From assembly GCA_036346225.1 (NCBI GenBank), contig JARFIW010000139.1, positions 5,766,001 through 5,830,000 on the forward strand: a DNA stretch of 64,000 bases. The letters are read 5' to 3'. A program made the position numbers and the translations under genes. Positions 12,180 to 22,500 of the stretch are shown here, in pieces (position 1 is the stretch's first letter; each line of letters begins with the position of its first letter). The stretch is from Platerodrilus igneus. Taxonomy: Eukaryota > Arthropoda > Insecta > Coleoptera > Lycidae. The notes under the pieces are model-generated. The model did no database searches and had not been told where the DNA came from. It saw only the letters and a list, made by a program, of their open reading frames with translations.

Positions 12180-14390
12180 TGTCAATTTTATCATTACACA
12201 TTTCCAAATTATCTTTTTCCTCCTGCAGAATTTTTATTTTTCTTCTTCCGTGTCTGTGAAGGTTTCTTCAATTTTAGATTCTGTATCGTCAGTTTCGTTT
12301 TGTGAAGAATACGAATTGAATTAAATATCAAGATCTTCATCGTTTAAGACTTCCTTTGCAGCTGCAATATTGTATGCTATATTGTAAAACTAGGAACATT
12401 TTTTATGAAACCATTTCTCATAAAAATAACAGCCAATATTCTTTTTGTCGCCATCTTCTGTGTCACTATTTAAATTTTCTTGGCATATGGCGCACGGAAC
12501 ACATTTTTAATTTTTGCTGAAGTTTCTTCAGGATCTTTTCGGACATTTTGCTTATTTCCTTTTAACAATCTATTTTGTAGTCGGTCTTCTTTGAGTCGTT
12601 TTCTATTCTCTTTCTGTTTTGAATTTCCATATTTTTTGTTACATTGTTCATCTTTTCTTCTATAGTGTTCCCGTCATTAATCGCTGGAAATAGTACTTAG
12701 AACTTTTCCACATATTTGTTTCTATTTATATTATTACTTCTCTTGATAGAATCAGAATACGTTAAGTGACTGTCGAACACTAAGGGGTGATAGCGGTCCT
12801 CAATCATTTTTGTTTGCAAGGAGTTCAGATGGTTGCTGCAGTCAGTATTCCAGGTGCATTAACATTTTCATTTTGTATAGTATTTGTGTATGATTTTCTA
12901 CATCTATTTCAAATTGGACGTTATTGTCATTAATAACAATTATGTCTTTATCATCTTGTGGGGAGACGACCGCAAGAACGGCGATATTTTTTTGAATTCT
13001 TTGGTTGATAGTTGAATGGGTCAGATATATCAATAAAAAAGAGGTTCTCATTTACGATATCATTACAACAGAATCTGTGCAACAACTTAACAGACTCACA
13101 TAGGTAACATCAACTTCGTATTCGTTTATTGTTTCCTATTCCTACTGTGTTTTATTGATATTCGTGCCAGATTCTATTATCAACGGTCCAACGTTCTTTG
13201 TTCCACAGAATTTTCTTTGTTTCCTTCTGAACTCTTTCTTGGGGATACCATTGACAGTTCTAACAAATCTATTTCATTTATAATTACATCTGTATTTATA
13301 CCATAGGCCTCCAGTTTTATTTTATTTATATCTTTCTTGCAGATTTAATGTCTCGTTGTGTAATGTTTTCACTTGATCTTCATGAAACATGTGCATCTGT
13401 TTTTTTATTCGTTCTAAGGTGTTTAGTACACATTTTGTGTAGTCAATAGTATTTAGGTTTAATGGAAAAAGTCTACATTTTCTGAATCCACTTTTCACTT
13501 TAATTTTGAAGTCCTTTTTGTCTGTCGCTATCTTGTTAAAATGGAACAGAAGTTTGTCTTTGAAACAGAAATTTATATTTTTGGCCTTGTTTGCCAAAAA
13601 CGTACTCTTTCCAATCTGGTTTCATGGGTCTGAAAACACTGACATCAGCTGGTTATAGAAGGCGGATGATTTTAAGTGATAAAGCGTACAAAATAACTTT
13701 GTTTTCATCGCACCATTGATTTGTCGCAATAGTGAGGTGATATTTGTATCCATTTAGGAAGAAGATGACGGTTCTAGGGTTCATTCAGCCTTTTTCTGAT
13801 CTACTCAATACCCAGTCAATAAGCATGCTATCACCTAATGCCCTAGGTGGTTTTATATTAAGAAAAAGCAAATTCTTTCAGCATTAAAGTTATTAAAACA
13901 GTGACGTTTCCTTTTTCATTGCCTTGCTGAACGGAATACAAATTCTTAAATGCTTTTGAACCTAAAACTTTTCCGGTTTTGGGCGAAACGCAAAGCCGGA
14001 TTCATCGTTAAATATTCTTCTAGGAGCGTCAATAAGTGTATTCATTAAATTCTTATCTCTTAAAAACTGCATTAATTCCTTAAATTTCAAATAGATCCTT
14101 CCGTTAAAATGGCTCTTGTTAATACTTTTCGCTTCTCCAAAATTTATTTCCTGATTTTTGTTTAAAAAAATAAATACCATGATTGATTAGAGTTCACTGC
14201 TCATTTACGCGCACCGTATTGATCAACATCTCCTTTTTTATAGAAAACCCAACCTTTGCAAGATTGATCGCCCGATTTTTAAACCGCTCTTCTCCTTCTG
14301 CTGCTAACAATGTAGGGGGTCAAGGCTTTCTTAAAGTATCTGGTACTCTTCCAGAAAGTCGATCAATGTTGTTTTTGGAACATTAAAGCA
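12180..14390 (-). pseudogene. DDE_1 (pogo/Jerky-type) transposase, copy 1, dead
   Basis: The enzyme of this family cuts and joins transposon ends. Reading the minus strand, a CENP-B-like DNA-binding part lies at about 14,390-14,190 (AAEGEERFKNRAI then FSIENPTF in antisense view), and the DDE domain runs from about 14,180 down. The first catalytic Asp is present (IFNDESGFAF near 14,000), then GNEKGNVTVL. The second Asp position reads FLNGYKYHLT, with Asn for Asp at 13,752-13,754. An in-frame TAA at 13,653-13,655 stands where the family has Gln before PADVSVF. The acidic C-terminal tail is readable in pieces (13,597-13,322 and 13,051-12,842). The second copy shares the Asn and the stop. Confidence 0.75.
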
Positions 14391-15023
14391 TCTATGTGCT
14401 TCTCTTATTCTTTTTCATTATATTATCTCCAGTTTCAAATAACGTATTGCTGTTTTCAAACATTTTTCGTCGAAGTTTGTTTTATTTAGGTTTTATCTTT
14501 CTGGTTTTTGTTGTTTGTAGGTGTTACTAGAATAAAAAGACTAATTAGAAAAACCCAAAAGTGTTTTCTACCGCGGAAATGATACGGTTGAGAACCAAAA
14601 ATTAGCTCAAACTGGTTCTCAACCACCAGTGGAAGAGAACTGAAGATAATAATTGGTTTCCCACTATCAATAAATGAAGTGCAAAGACAAATATTATTTA
14701 GGCCTAATTTGATGGTCGCAAACTAATATTTAGCACGTAGATATGTAAATGACTCAATATATAGAAAAATTTAAAAATTAAAAAAAAAAGATATATTACT
14801 AGAAATAAACAATTATTCAAAATACGCATTGGTTCTCGAACACTTTGGTCGATAAATAAAAGAGCCAAATTTTGTAATACGATTTATGTCGGTGTTTTTT
14901 TCTTGAAATACAGGAGAAACTATCTCGTATAGTTAACGTAAAACAAAATGAATATACCTAATGCGTTTAAAATAGAATTGACTGACCCCTTCCTAGCCTA
15001 GTATCACGTAGTACTTTTCGAAC

Positions 15024-15209
15024 ATGGACGAAAACAAAACCTCTCTCAGTGATAGACAATTAATTGATTTTGTGTGCAAAAAATTCGACTTTTATTCCCA
15101 CTCTGCGAGCCATTTTGAACGAGTAGAAGTGCTCGAAAACACGTTTACCGGTAATTTTTACAGTACAATTAATATTTCTCTCATTACTTTGTTCCAAATC
15201 CCAGGATGA
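15024..15209 (+). other. Small frame in the transposon head, opposite to the transposase
   Basis: A 61-codon frame begins MDENKTSLSDRQLIDFVCKK and runs outwards into the terminal repeat. The same sequence in the second transposon copy (minus strand, 19,573-19,390) begins identically, but its frame is disrupted after about 20 codons by indels. Conservation here may only reflect shared element DNA. I recognise no domain. Coding is possible but unproven. Confidence 0.3.
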
Positions 15210-15239
15210 TTAAGAACCAGTGCCGTTCGGTTAACCAGT

Positions 15240-16825
15240 GCATATTTAAATTTCTAGCCATTCAAATAATTATCTATTTTAATATACATTGTAAATGTAA
15301 TAGTTTGTAATCGAGGAAACCAGGCTGATTACTTACAAGATTTGTATTTCTTTTTCTAATCGCCATTGTTAACTTAGGCATAAAAGTTGAGGTAACTACT
15401 GTTTATAAATTTATGTTGAATAGTTTGTATGTGTCAGTGTCCCAAATAAATGCTAGGCGCCTTCACCATATGTTGCGGTTAATTTGTACGGAAGTTTTGG
15501 CGTTACCAACTATATGAAAAGAGCCATGGCGAGTTATTCTTCAGTTCAGATTATATTCAGAATCGTTAGAGAAATTTTTGGAGACACAAAAGAATCAATT
15601 TGTAACAACGGCAACAATTCTAAACATCGAATAAATAAAAAGAAGAAAGAAGAACATCCACAGGAATAACTAAAAAATTAAAAACTAGGCTTGAAAAAAT
15701 TCATCAAACAGGTACTGTACCTGGGCTGGACAATTGCGTTTTGTTAAGAGGAGTATGTGAGATGGACTGCTCACTACCACCTAACTAGTACGTGACTACG
15801 CTACTTTTTGCAGAGGTTCATTTTATATTTTTAGACGGTAGAAAAATGATCTCGCTTGTCATGATACACTTTCTTATTGTAATTATTAATAAAAATTGGT
15901 TGTCCAAATTCCTGTTATAAAGTAGAAACTAGACCACGGTCACAAGGAAATGCAATTCCTGTGTATAACCTGGTTTTCCTGATGACAAATTATTACAATC
16001 TAGGTCTATGCAAATTAAAATAGATGATTATATGAATACATTTTAACATTAACTTTTATACAACCTTGGAATCTAACAATTGACATACACAATAAAGAAA
16101 TGAGAAATAATAATCGACGAGGTGGTTGTTGGTACGATGCAATCATGAAAATATAATAAAATAATAAACGCTCAACCAATACAAAAGGACCATTAATATT
16201 ACAGCAAAAAGTTAAGGTATTGAAAAGATAAAATACAAAAAAACAAATAGAAATATTTTTTCACACATAATAAAATAGAACTATGTCAATTGGTCTTCAG
16301 ATATTATGCATGGGAGCCTTTATGAACAGAAAGGAAGAAGGAATACTAATGTTTCCGAAGAATTACCGTAATCACTGCTGATATTGAAATGACATCCATC
16401 CTAGTTACAGATGTCCTATAATTGTAAATAAGAATGCAACAGCATTTGTCATATTAATCCATATTCTGTCTCCAAATCTATTGTAAAAGAGTGGTTGGAC
16501 CTATTACTTAAAATTTTCTTAAACATGAAGTTCTGAACGGACCTACACCTTGAAAAAGTTTATGAATAATAGAACGGATAGAATAGTTCGCATGTTTCAG
16601 TGAGCTAAAGAACCGAACTACAGATTTGAACAAATTAGTGGGGTCTTTAGCAAGGAACCAAACTAAGACAAGTCCGCAAAATAGGGCAGCAGCTCTTTCG
16701 GTACTTAAGGTGGAGAAGACCATAGGGGTCGGTACGGCATTCTAAGACACATTAGTGAGATGTGGAAGGAAATGGGGAAACCGCCACATTACCTCCCAAG
16801 TACACAACATATCAAAAACGTTTTC
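15240..16825. other. Gene-free stretch between transposon copy 1 and RTE copy B
   Basis: Short frames only. The part just before RTE copy B (16,500-16,825) can be read as a broken coding stretch (ELKNRTTDLNKLVGS...), which may be extra 5' sequence of that element or unrelated. I do not recognise it. Confidence 0.45.
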
Positions 16826-16859
16826 AACATGACGGCACTGGAGAGGGATCGGGAACATC

Positions 16860-19370
16860 TTGCGAGTTGGGACGTGGAGTGTTAGAAGCATAACGCAAGT
16901 AGGTAAGCTAGAGAATTTGAAAATTGAAATGGATTGACTAGCATTCGATATAGTAAAGATTAAGAAAGGTCGGTAGCCAGAGGCAGGATATTTTTGAAGC
17001 GAAGACTTTATGATAATTCATACACGATCAAAGGAAGGAAATTCGGATGTGGGGATAGTTATGCGGAAAAAGATAAGACGCTATGTAGAAAACTACTTAC
17101 AAAAGAACGAAAGAGTAGTCATGGTTAAATTAGATCTAAACCGGTAAATGCAGTAATAATACAAGTATACATGCCCACCTCTACTTACAGTGAGTAAGAG
17201 GTAGACGCTATTTACAGAGATATCCAAGTCATACTAAGATTCGTACAAGGATGCGAAAATTTAACAATGTCGGGAGATTTTAATGCAGTGGTAGGTGAGG
17301 ATAGGGAAGGAGTAGTAGTAGGTTTTTGATTTAGGCATGAAAATGATAGGGGAAACAGGCTGATACAATTTTGCAATAAAAACATCACAAACACATTATT
17401 TCAACAGCATGAAGACGATACTCGTGGTACCAGGAGACATACGAAGATATGAAATGGATTAAATTTTTGCTTGACAACTGTTTAGGAATCAACTAAAAGA
17501 CTGTAGAAGCTACCCAGAAGCAGATATACACACTGACCATAACATAGTAATTATGATAGCCGCGCTTAAATTTAAACATTTTGTAAAAAAAAATGAACGG
17601 AAAAGGCACTTAGACTTGGAAAAACTAAAAATAAAAAACCAACAGAAGATTTTAGAAAAAATCAGACGAATTGCTGAAAGACATCGGGAAAATTTCTGAT
17701 ACTAAAGAAGTAAAAGCAGTATGGAATAACCCTAAATCCCTCGGAACAAACAAAGGATATTCTGAATTTAATAGAGGAAAGGCAAAAGTTCAAAAACAGA
17801 CCAGACAAAGCAGGAAAACAGAGATACAAACCCATCAAATGGTAAAAAACGCAGGAAAGCTAGAACAACGGATTGATAAAAAGTGCAAAGAGGTACAAAC
17901 GAAGATGGAAATAGGAAAGACAGACGAAGCATACAAATTAATTAGAATGAATATTAGGGAGATATAGTAAGGGCGCGGAATGAGACATAATTATAGAAAA
18001 TGTAGAGTTAAGTGGATAGACGACAAGAATATATAAAGAATTTATATGCAGACCAGGAACTAGAAACACTAGAACAGGAATCAAACATTAAAATGGACGA
18101 CTTGAGATATCCTATACTTAGAGATAAGTTAGAACTAGCATTAAACATTCTGAAAAATAATAAAGCACAAGGTATAGATAAATGTCCAAATGTCCAAAGA
18201 ATTCAAACGTAGCACTATAGTCACTCATCATCATTAGGTCTTCTGTCCTGGAACTGGTTAGACGCGTACCATCATTGTTTTCTATTCTGAACTAACCTAC
18301 AGATTTCCCTGAAATTTGCACAGTCTGCATCTATCACTATCTGATCTAGGTCTACATCTACCTCTTTTTTCCTATCTCTACTTGTAATATATCCCATACT
18401 ATTCCCCAAAAATGCCTTAGAACGTATTCCACCCTTCTATTTCTCTTTTTCTTCAGATATCCTTGTTCCCCTACTATTTCTATAACCTATTTGTTATTAT
18501 ACTATAGTCACTATACATTAAAAAAGAGGAGAGGATAGATCTGAAAATTTTTGGACAACAAGTCTGACAGCACACGTGTCAAAAGTATTAACTAGACTAT
18601 TACAAGGACGGATGAAAAAACGGCTTAAAAATATTAGAAGATCAACTTGGGTTTAGGCGAAACAGGAACACAGGAAACCATTTTAGCTGTAAGAGTGATA
18701 ATGGAGAAACAACAGAAAAGGAGAGAGCATGGTATATAGGGTTTTTGGATCGGGGGAAAACATTCGCCAACGTAAAATGGGAAACAAATGTTCGAAATAC
18801 CAAAAAAAATTGAAATGAGCTATAGGGATAGACGGATAGTACATAGCTTATATAACTAACCAAACATGGTAATAGAATTAGAGCAGAAACGTAGAGAAGT
18901 AAATATTAGGAAAGGGGTGAAGCCTGAATGTGCAATATCCCCATTAATTTTTAACTTGTATATCGAAGACGCAATGATTATTGTCAAATACAGGACGATA
19001 TTTTGAATTATTGTGCAGGGAGAACCGATTGTTATGCATAGATTTGCAGGTGACACAACAGTGTCATCAAGCAAGGAAGAGTTAGGAGCAGCTCAATTAC
19101 ATAGAAACAGAACTATCAGAGAGATACAGAGAGATATCAACAAAATACTACTAAAGCACGATGTAAAGGAGGGAAAAATAAGTCAAAAACCATAATAAAA
19201 ATAGAAAACGGGAGTTTATGAGATTAAGATTTCTACTACCTAGGAAGCCAAATAACGCAAGATGGAAAAAATCTAAAAGATCTAAAAAAGATTACTACAA
19301 GGCCGTGCTGCAGTTAACAAGAAAAACAATTGCTATGTTCTTAGACACTAGACGTTTAAATATGTACTAG
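16860..19370 (+). pseudogene. RTE endonuclease/reverse transcriptase, copy B, dead
   Basis: Recognisable pieces are the endonuclease start (RVGTWSVRS-like), a GDFNAVVGED-like active-site block near 17,280, the basic linker (17,671-17,967), the first RT segment (18,012-18,212) and, after the nested insertion, the later RT. The catalytic box reads FAGD at 19,043-19,054, so the first catalytic Asp has become Gly. Frameshifts and stops are frequent. Codon composition resembles the other copies. It is more diverged from copy C than copy A is. Confidence 0.8.
18226..18500 (-). mobile_element. 5'-truncated RTE tail nested in RTE copy B, with 12-bp target-site duplication
   Basis: The reverse complement matches the end of copy C from about 38,791 to 39,065 and finishes in CTAATGATGATG. 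It is flanked by exact direct repeats ACTATAGTCACT at 18,214-18,225 and 18,501-18,512. Removing the insert and one repeat restores the RT reading around ACGTAGCACTATAGTCAC, matching copy C at 36,711. Short, 5'-truncated inserts with a simple tail and target-site duplication are the known result of target-primed reverse transcription. Confidence 0.93.
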
Positions 19371-22300
19371 TTAACCGAATGGCACTGGTTCTTAATCATC
19401 CTGGGATTTGGAACAAAATTAATAAGAGAAATATTCCTTGCACTGTAAAAATTACCGGTAAACGTGTTTTCGAGCACTTCTACTCGAGTGTGTGGGAATA
19501 AAAGTCGAATTTTCTACACACAAAAAATTAATTAATTGTCTATCACTGAGAGAGGTTCTGTTTTCGTCCATGTTCGAAAACTACTAGGTGATACTAGGCT
19601 AGGAAGAGGTCAGCCAATTTTATTTTAAACGCATTAGGTATATACATTTTGTTTTACGTTAACTATATGAGACAGTTTCTCCTGTATTTCAAGAAAAAAA
19701 CACCGACATAAATCGTATTACAAAATTTGGCTCTTTTATTTATCGACCAAGGTGTTCGAGAACCAATGCGTATTTTGAATAATTGTTTATTTCTAGTCAT
19801 TTACATATCTACGTGCTAAATATTAGTTTGCGACTATCAAATTAGGCCTAAATAATATTTGTCTTTGCACTTTATTTATTGATAGTCGGAAACCAATTAT
19901 TATTTTTAGTTCTCTACAACTGGTGGTTGAGAACCAGTTTGAGCTAATTTTTGTTTCTCGACCGTATCACTTCCGCAGTAGAAAACACTTTTGGGTTTTT
20001 CTAATTAATTTTTTTATTCTAGTAACACCTACAAACAACAAAAACCAGAGAGATAAAACAAAAATGTTAAAAACTAACAAACCTAAATAAAACAAATAAA
20101 CTTCGACGAAAAATGTTTGAAAACAGCAATGCGTTATTTGAAATTGGAGATAATATAATGAAAAAGAATAAGAGAAGCACATAGATGCTTTAATGTTCAA
20201 AAACAACATCGATCGACCTTCTGGAAGAGTACCAGATACTTTAAGAAAGCCTTGACCCCCTACATTGTTAGCAGCAGAAGGAGAAGAGCGGTTTAAAAAT
20301 CGGGCGATCAATCTTGCAAAGGTTGGGTTTTCTATAAAAAAGAACATGTTGATCAATATGGTGCGCGTAAATAGCAGTGGAATCTAATGGTATTTAATTT
20401 TTTTAAGAAAAAATCCGAAAATAAGTTTTAGAAAAGCGAAAAGTATTAGCAAGAGCCATTTTAAGGGAAGGATCTATTTGAAAGTGGTTTAAGAAATTAA
20501 TGTAGTTTTTAAGGGATACGAATTTAATGAATACACTTACTGGCGCTCCTAGAAGAATATTTAACGATGAATCCGGCTTTTCTTTTCGCCCACAAATGGA
20601 AATAGTTTTAAATTCAAAGCATTTAAGAATTCGTATTCGATTCAGTAAAGCAATGAAAAAAGAAACGTCATTGTTTTAATAACTTTAATGCTGAAGGTGA
20701 ATTTGCACCTCCTTTGGTGCTTTTTCTTTATGTAAGACCGCCTAGGGCATTAGGTGATAGCATGCCTATTGACTGGGTATTGGGTAGATAAGAAAAAGGC
20801 TGGATGAATCCTAGAGCTGCCATCCTCTTCGTAAATAGATATAAATGTTATCTCACTATTGCGACAAGTCAATGGTGTGATGAAAACCAAGTTATTTTGT
20901 ACGCTTCGCCACCTAAAATCACCCACATTCTATAACCAGCTGTTGTCAGCGTTTTCAGACCCATGAAAGCAGATTGGAAAAAGACGAAGAAAGACGAGAA
21001 AAAGACGTGTGGCAAACTAGGCCGAAAATATAAATTCCTGTTTCAAAGACAAACTTCTGTTCCGTTTTAACGAGATAGCGACAAACAAAACGGACTTCGA
21101 AATTAAAGTGAAAAGTGGATTCAGAAAATGTAGACCTTTTTCCATTAAGCCTTGATACTATTGACTACACAAAATGTGTACTAAACACCTTGGAACGAAT
21201 AAAAAACAGATGCACGTGTTTCACGAGGATCAAGTAAAAACATTACTCAACGAGTCACTAGATCTACAAAAAAGTTCTAAATAAAATAAAACTGGAGCCC
21301 TGTGGTATAAATAGAGATGTAATCATAAATGAAACAGATTTGTTGGAACTGTTAATGGTATCCCCAAGAAAGAGTTCAGAAGGAAACAAAGAAAATTCTG
21401 TGGAATAAAAAAGCGCTGGACCAATGTTGATAATAGAATCTGACACGAATACCAATAAAACACAGTAGGAAACAATAAACGAATACGAAGTTGATGTTAC
21501 CGATGTGAGTCTGCTAAGTTCTGTTGTAAATGCTATCGAAAAAGAGGACCTCCCTATTATTGATATATCTGACCCATTCACGAATTTTAATATTATCAGC
21601 TCAACTATCAACCAGAGAATTCAAAAAAATATCGTCGTTCTTGAGGTCGTCTCCCCACATGATGATAAAGACGTAATTGTTATTATTGACAATAACGTCG
21701 AATTTGAAATAGATGTAGGGAAATGATACACAAATGCTATACAAAATGAAAATGTAAATGCACCTGAAATACTGACTGCAACAACCATCTGAACTTTTTG
21801 CAAACAAAAACGATTGAGGGCCGCTATCACTCCTTAGTGTTTGACAGTCACTTAGCGTATTCTGATTCTATCAAGAGAAGTAACAATACAAATAGAAAAA
21901 AATATGTGCTATTTCCAGCGATTAATGGAGAGAACACTATAGAAGAAAAGATGAATAAAGTAACCAAAAATATGGAAATTCAAAAAGAAAGAGAGGAAAC
22001 GACTCAAAGAAGATCGACTACAAAATAGATTGTCAAAAGAAAATAAGCAAAATGTTCGAAAAGATCCTGAAGAAACTTCAGCAAAAATTAAAAAGGGTGC
22101 CATATGCCAAGAAAATTTAAATATTGACACAGAAGATGGCGACAGAAAGACAGTGACTTTTGTGAGAAATGGTTTCATAAAAAATGTACCGAGTTTTACA
22201 ATATAGCATACAGTATTGCAGCTGCTAAGGATTACTAATGTGAATTATGTTAATTTTTTTGTTTGTAGATTTTTAGGAATAAAAAAAAACAATATGATAA

Positions 22301-22500
22301 TTAAGTTCCTATTTTTAAAAATGTCTTTTTAGTTGGCAGAAATCTGCCAAAGCACATATGATTTTTTTCATTAAAATTTTTACATGTCAAGTGTTTTTTT
22401 AATTATCTCATTTCCTCGAGGATCAATCTGACGAAGTGTTGTCGAAATTCGGCATAAAGATGGTCGAGAACTCTTCGGGGTAGTCAAGAACCAGGGATAT
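19371..22500 (+). mobile_element. pogo/Jerky-like DNA transposon, copy 2
   Basis: It starts with GTTAACCGAATGGCACTGG and CTGGTTCTTAATCATCC, runs through the transposase and ends near GGTAGTCAAGAACCAGGGAT. The ends form imperfect inverted repeats of about 25 bases. Copy 1 at 12,030-15,238 is its inverted counterpart; the two heads face each other 4.1 kb apart with RTE copy B between them. A further CGAGAACCAGAA motif at 22,660-22,672 may mean that the true end lies beyond 22,500. Confidence 0.75.
20180..22200 (+). pseudogene. DDE_1 (pogo/Jerky-type) transposase, copy 2, dead
   Basis: In order: a CENP-B-like DNA-binding segment (about 20,215-20,380, with AAEGEERFKNRAINLAKVG), the first DDE blocks (about 20,540-20,760), then LFVNRYKCYLTIATSQW at 20,825, where Asn (20,834-20,836) replaces the second catalytic Asp. 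Next comes ITHIL followed by a TAA at 20,933-20,935 and PAVVSVFRPMK, where the third acidic position has become Val. The C-terminal acidic tail is open at 21,505-21,726 and 21,798-22,028. The shared Asn and stop tie it to copy 1, while the Val is private to this copy. Confidence 0.75.

Larger units (their letters stand above)
12030..15238 (-). mobile_element. pogo/Jerky-like DNA transposon, copy 1
   Basis: This is an inverted counterpart of 19,371-22,500: the two align from the head (GTTAACCGAAYGGCACTGG at 15,238) through the transposase to about 12,360. The head carries a CTGGTTCTTAATCATCC-like terminal motif, and the tail of copy 2 ends in the matching CCTGGTTCTTGACTACCCC in inverted orientation, so the element has imperfect terminal inverted repeats. 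Below 12,360 the two copies differ, and the true left end here is uncertain. Internal GGTTCTC motifs, including a near-palindrome around 14,590-14,632, look like subterminal repeats. Confidence 0.7.
16826..19370 (+). mobile_element. RTE non-LTR retrotransposon, copy B, interrupted twice
   Basis: It aligns with copy C from just before the ORF start (CATGACGGCACTGG) to the region shortly after the reverse transcriptase. An RTE tail fragment (18,226-18,500) is nested inside it, and its 3' part is cut off at 19,370, where the second pogo-like transposon begins. No continuation is visible beyond that transposon at 22.5 kb. About 95 bp of the RT region is missing just before the nested insertion. 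Confidence 0.85.

Noticed and set aside
12480..12665. Plus-strand frame, with a twin at 21,909-22,178 on the other strand
   Set aside because: They are antisense shadows of the transposase C-terminal region in the two pogo-like copies.
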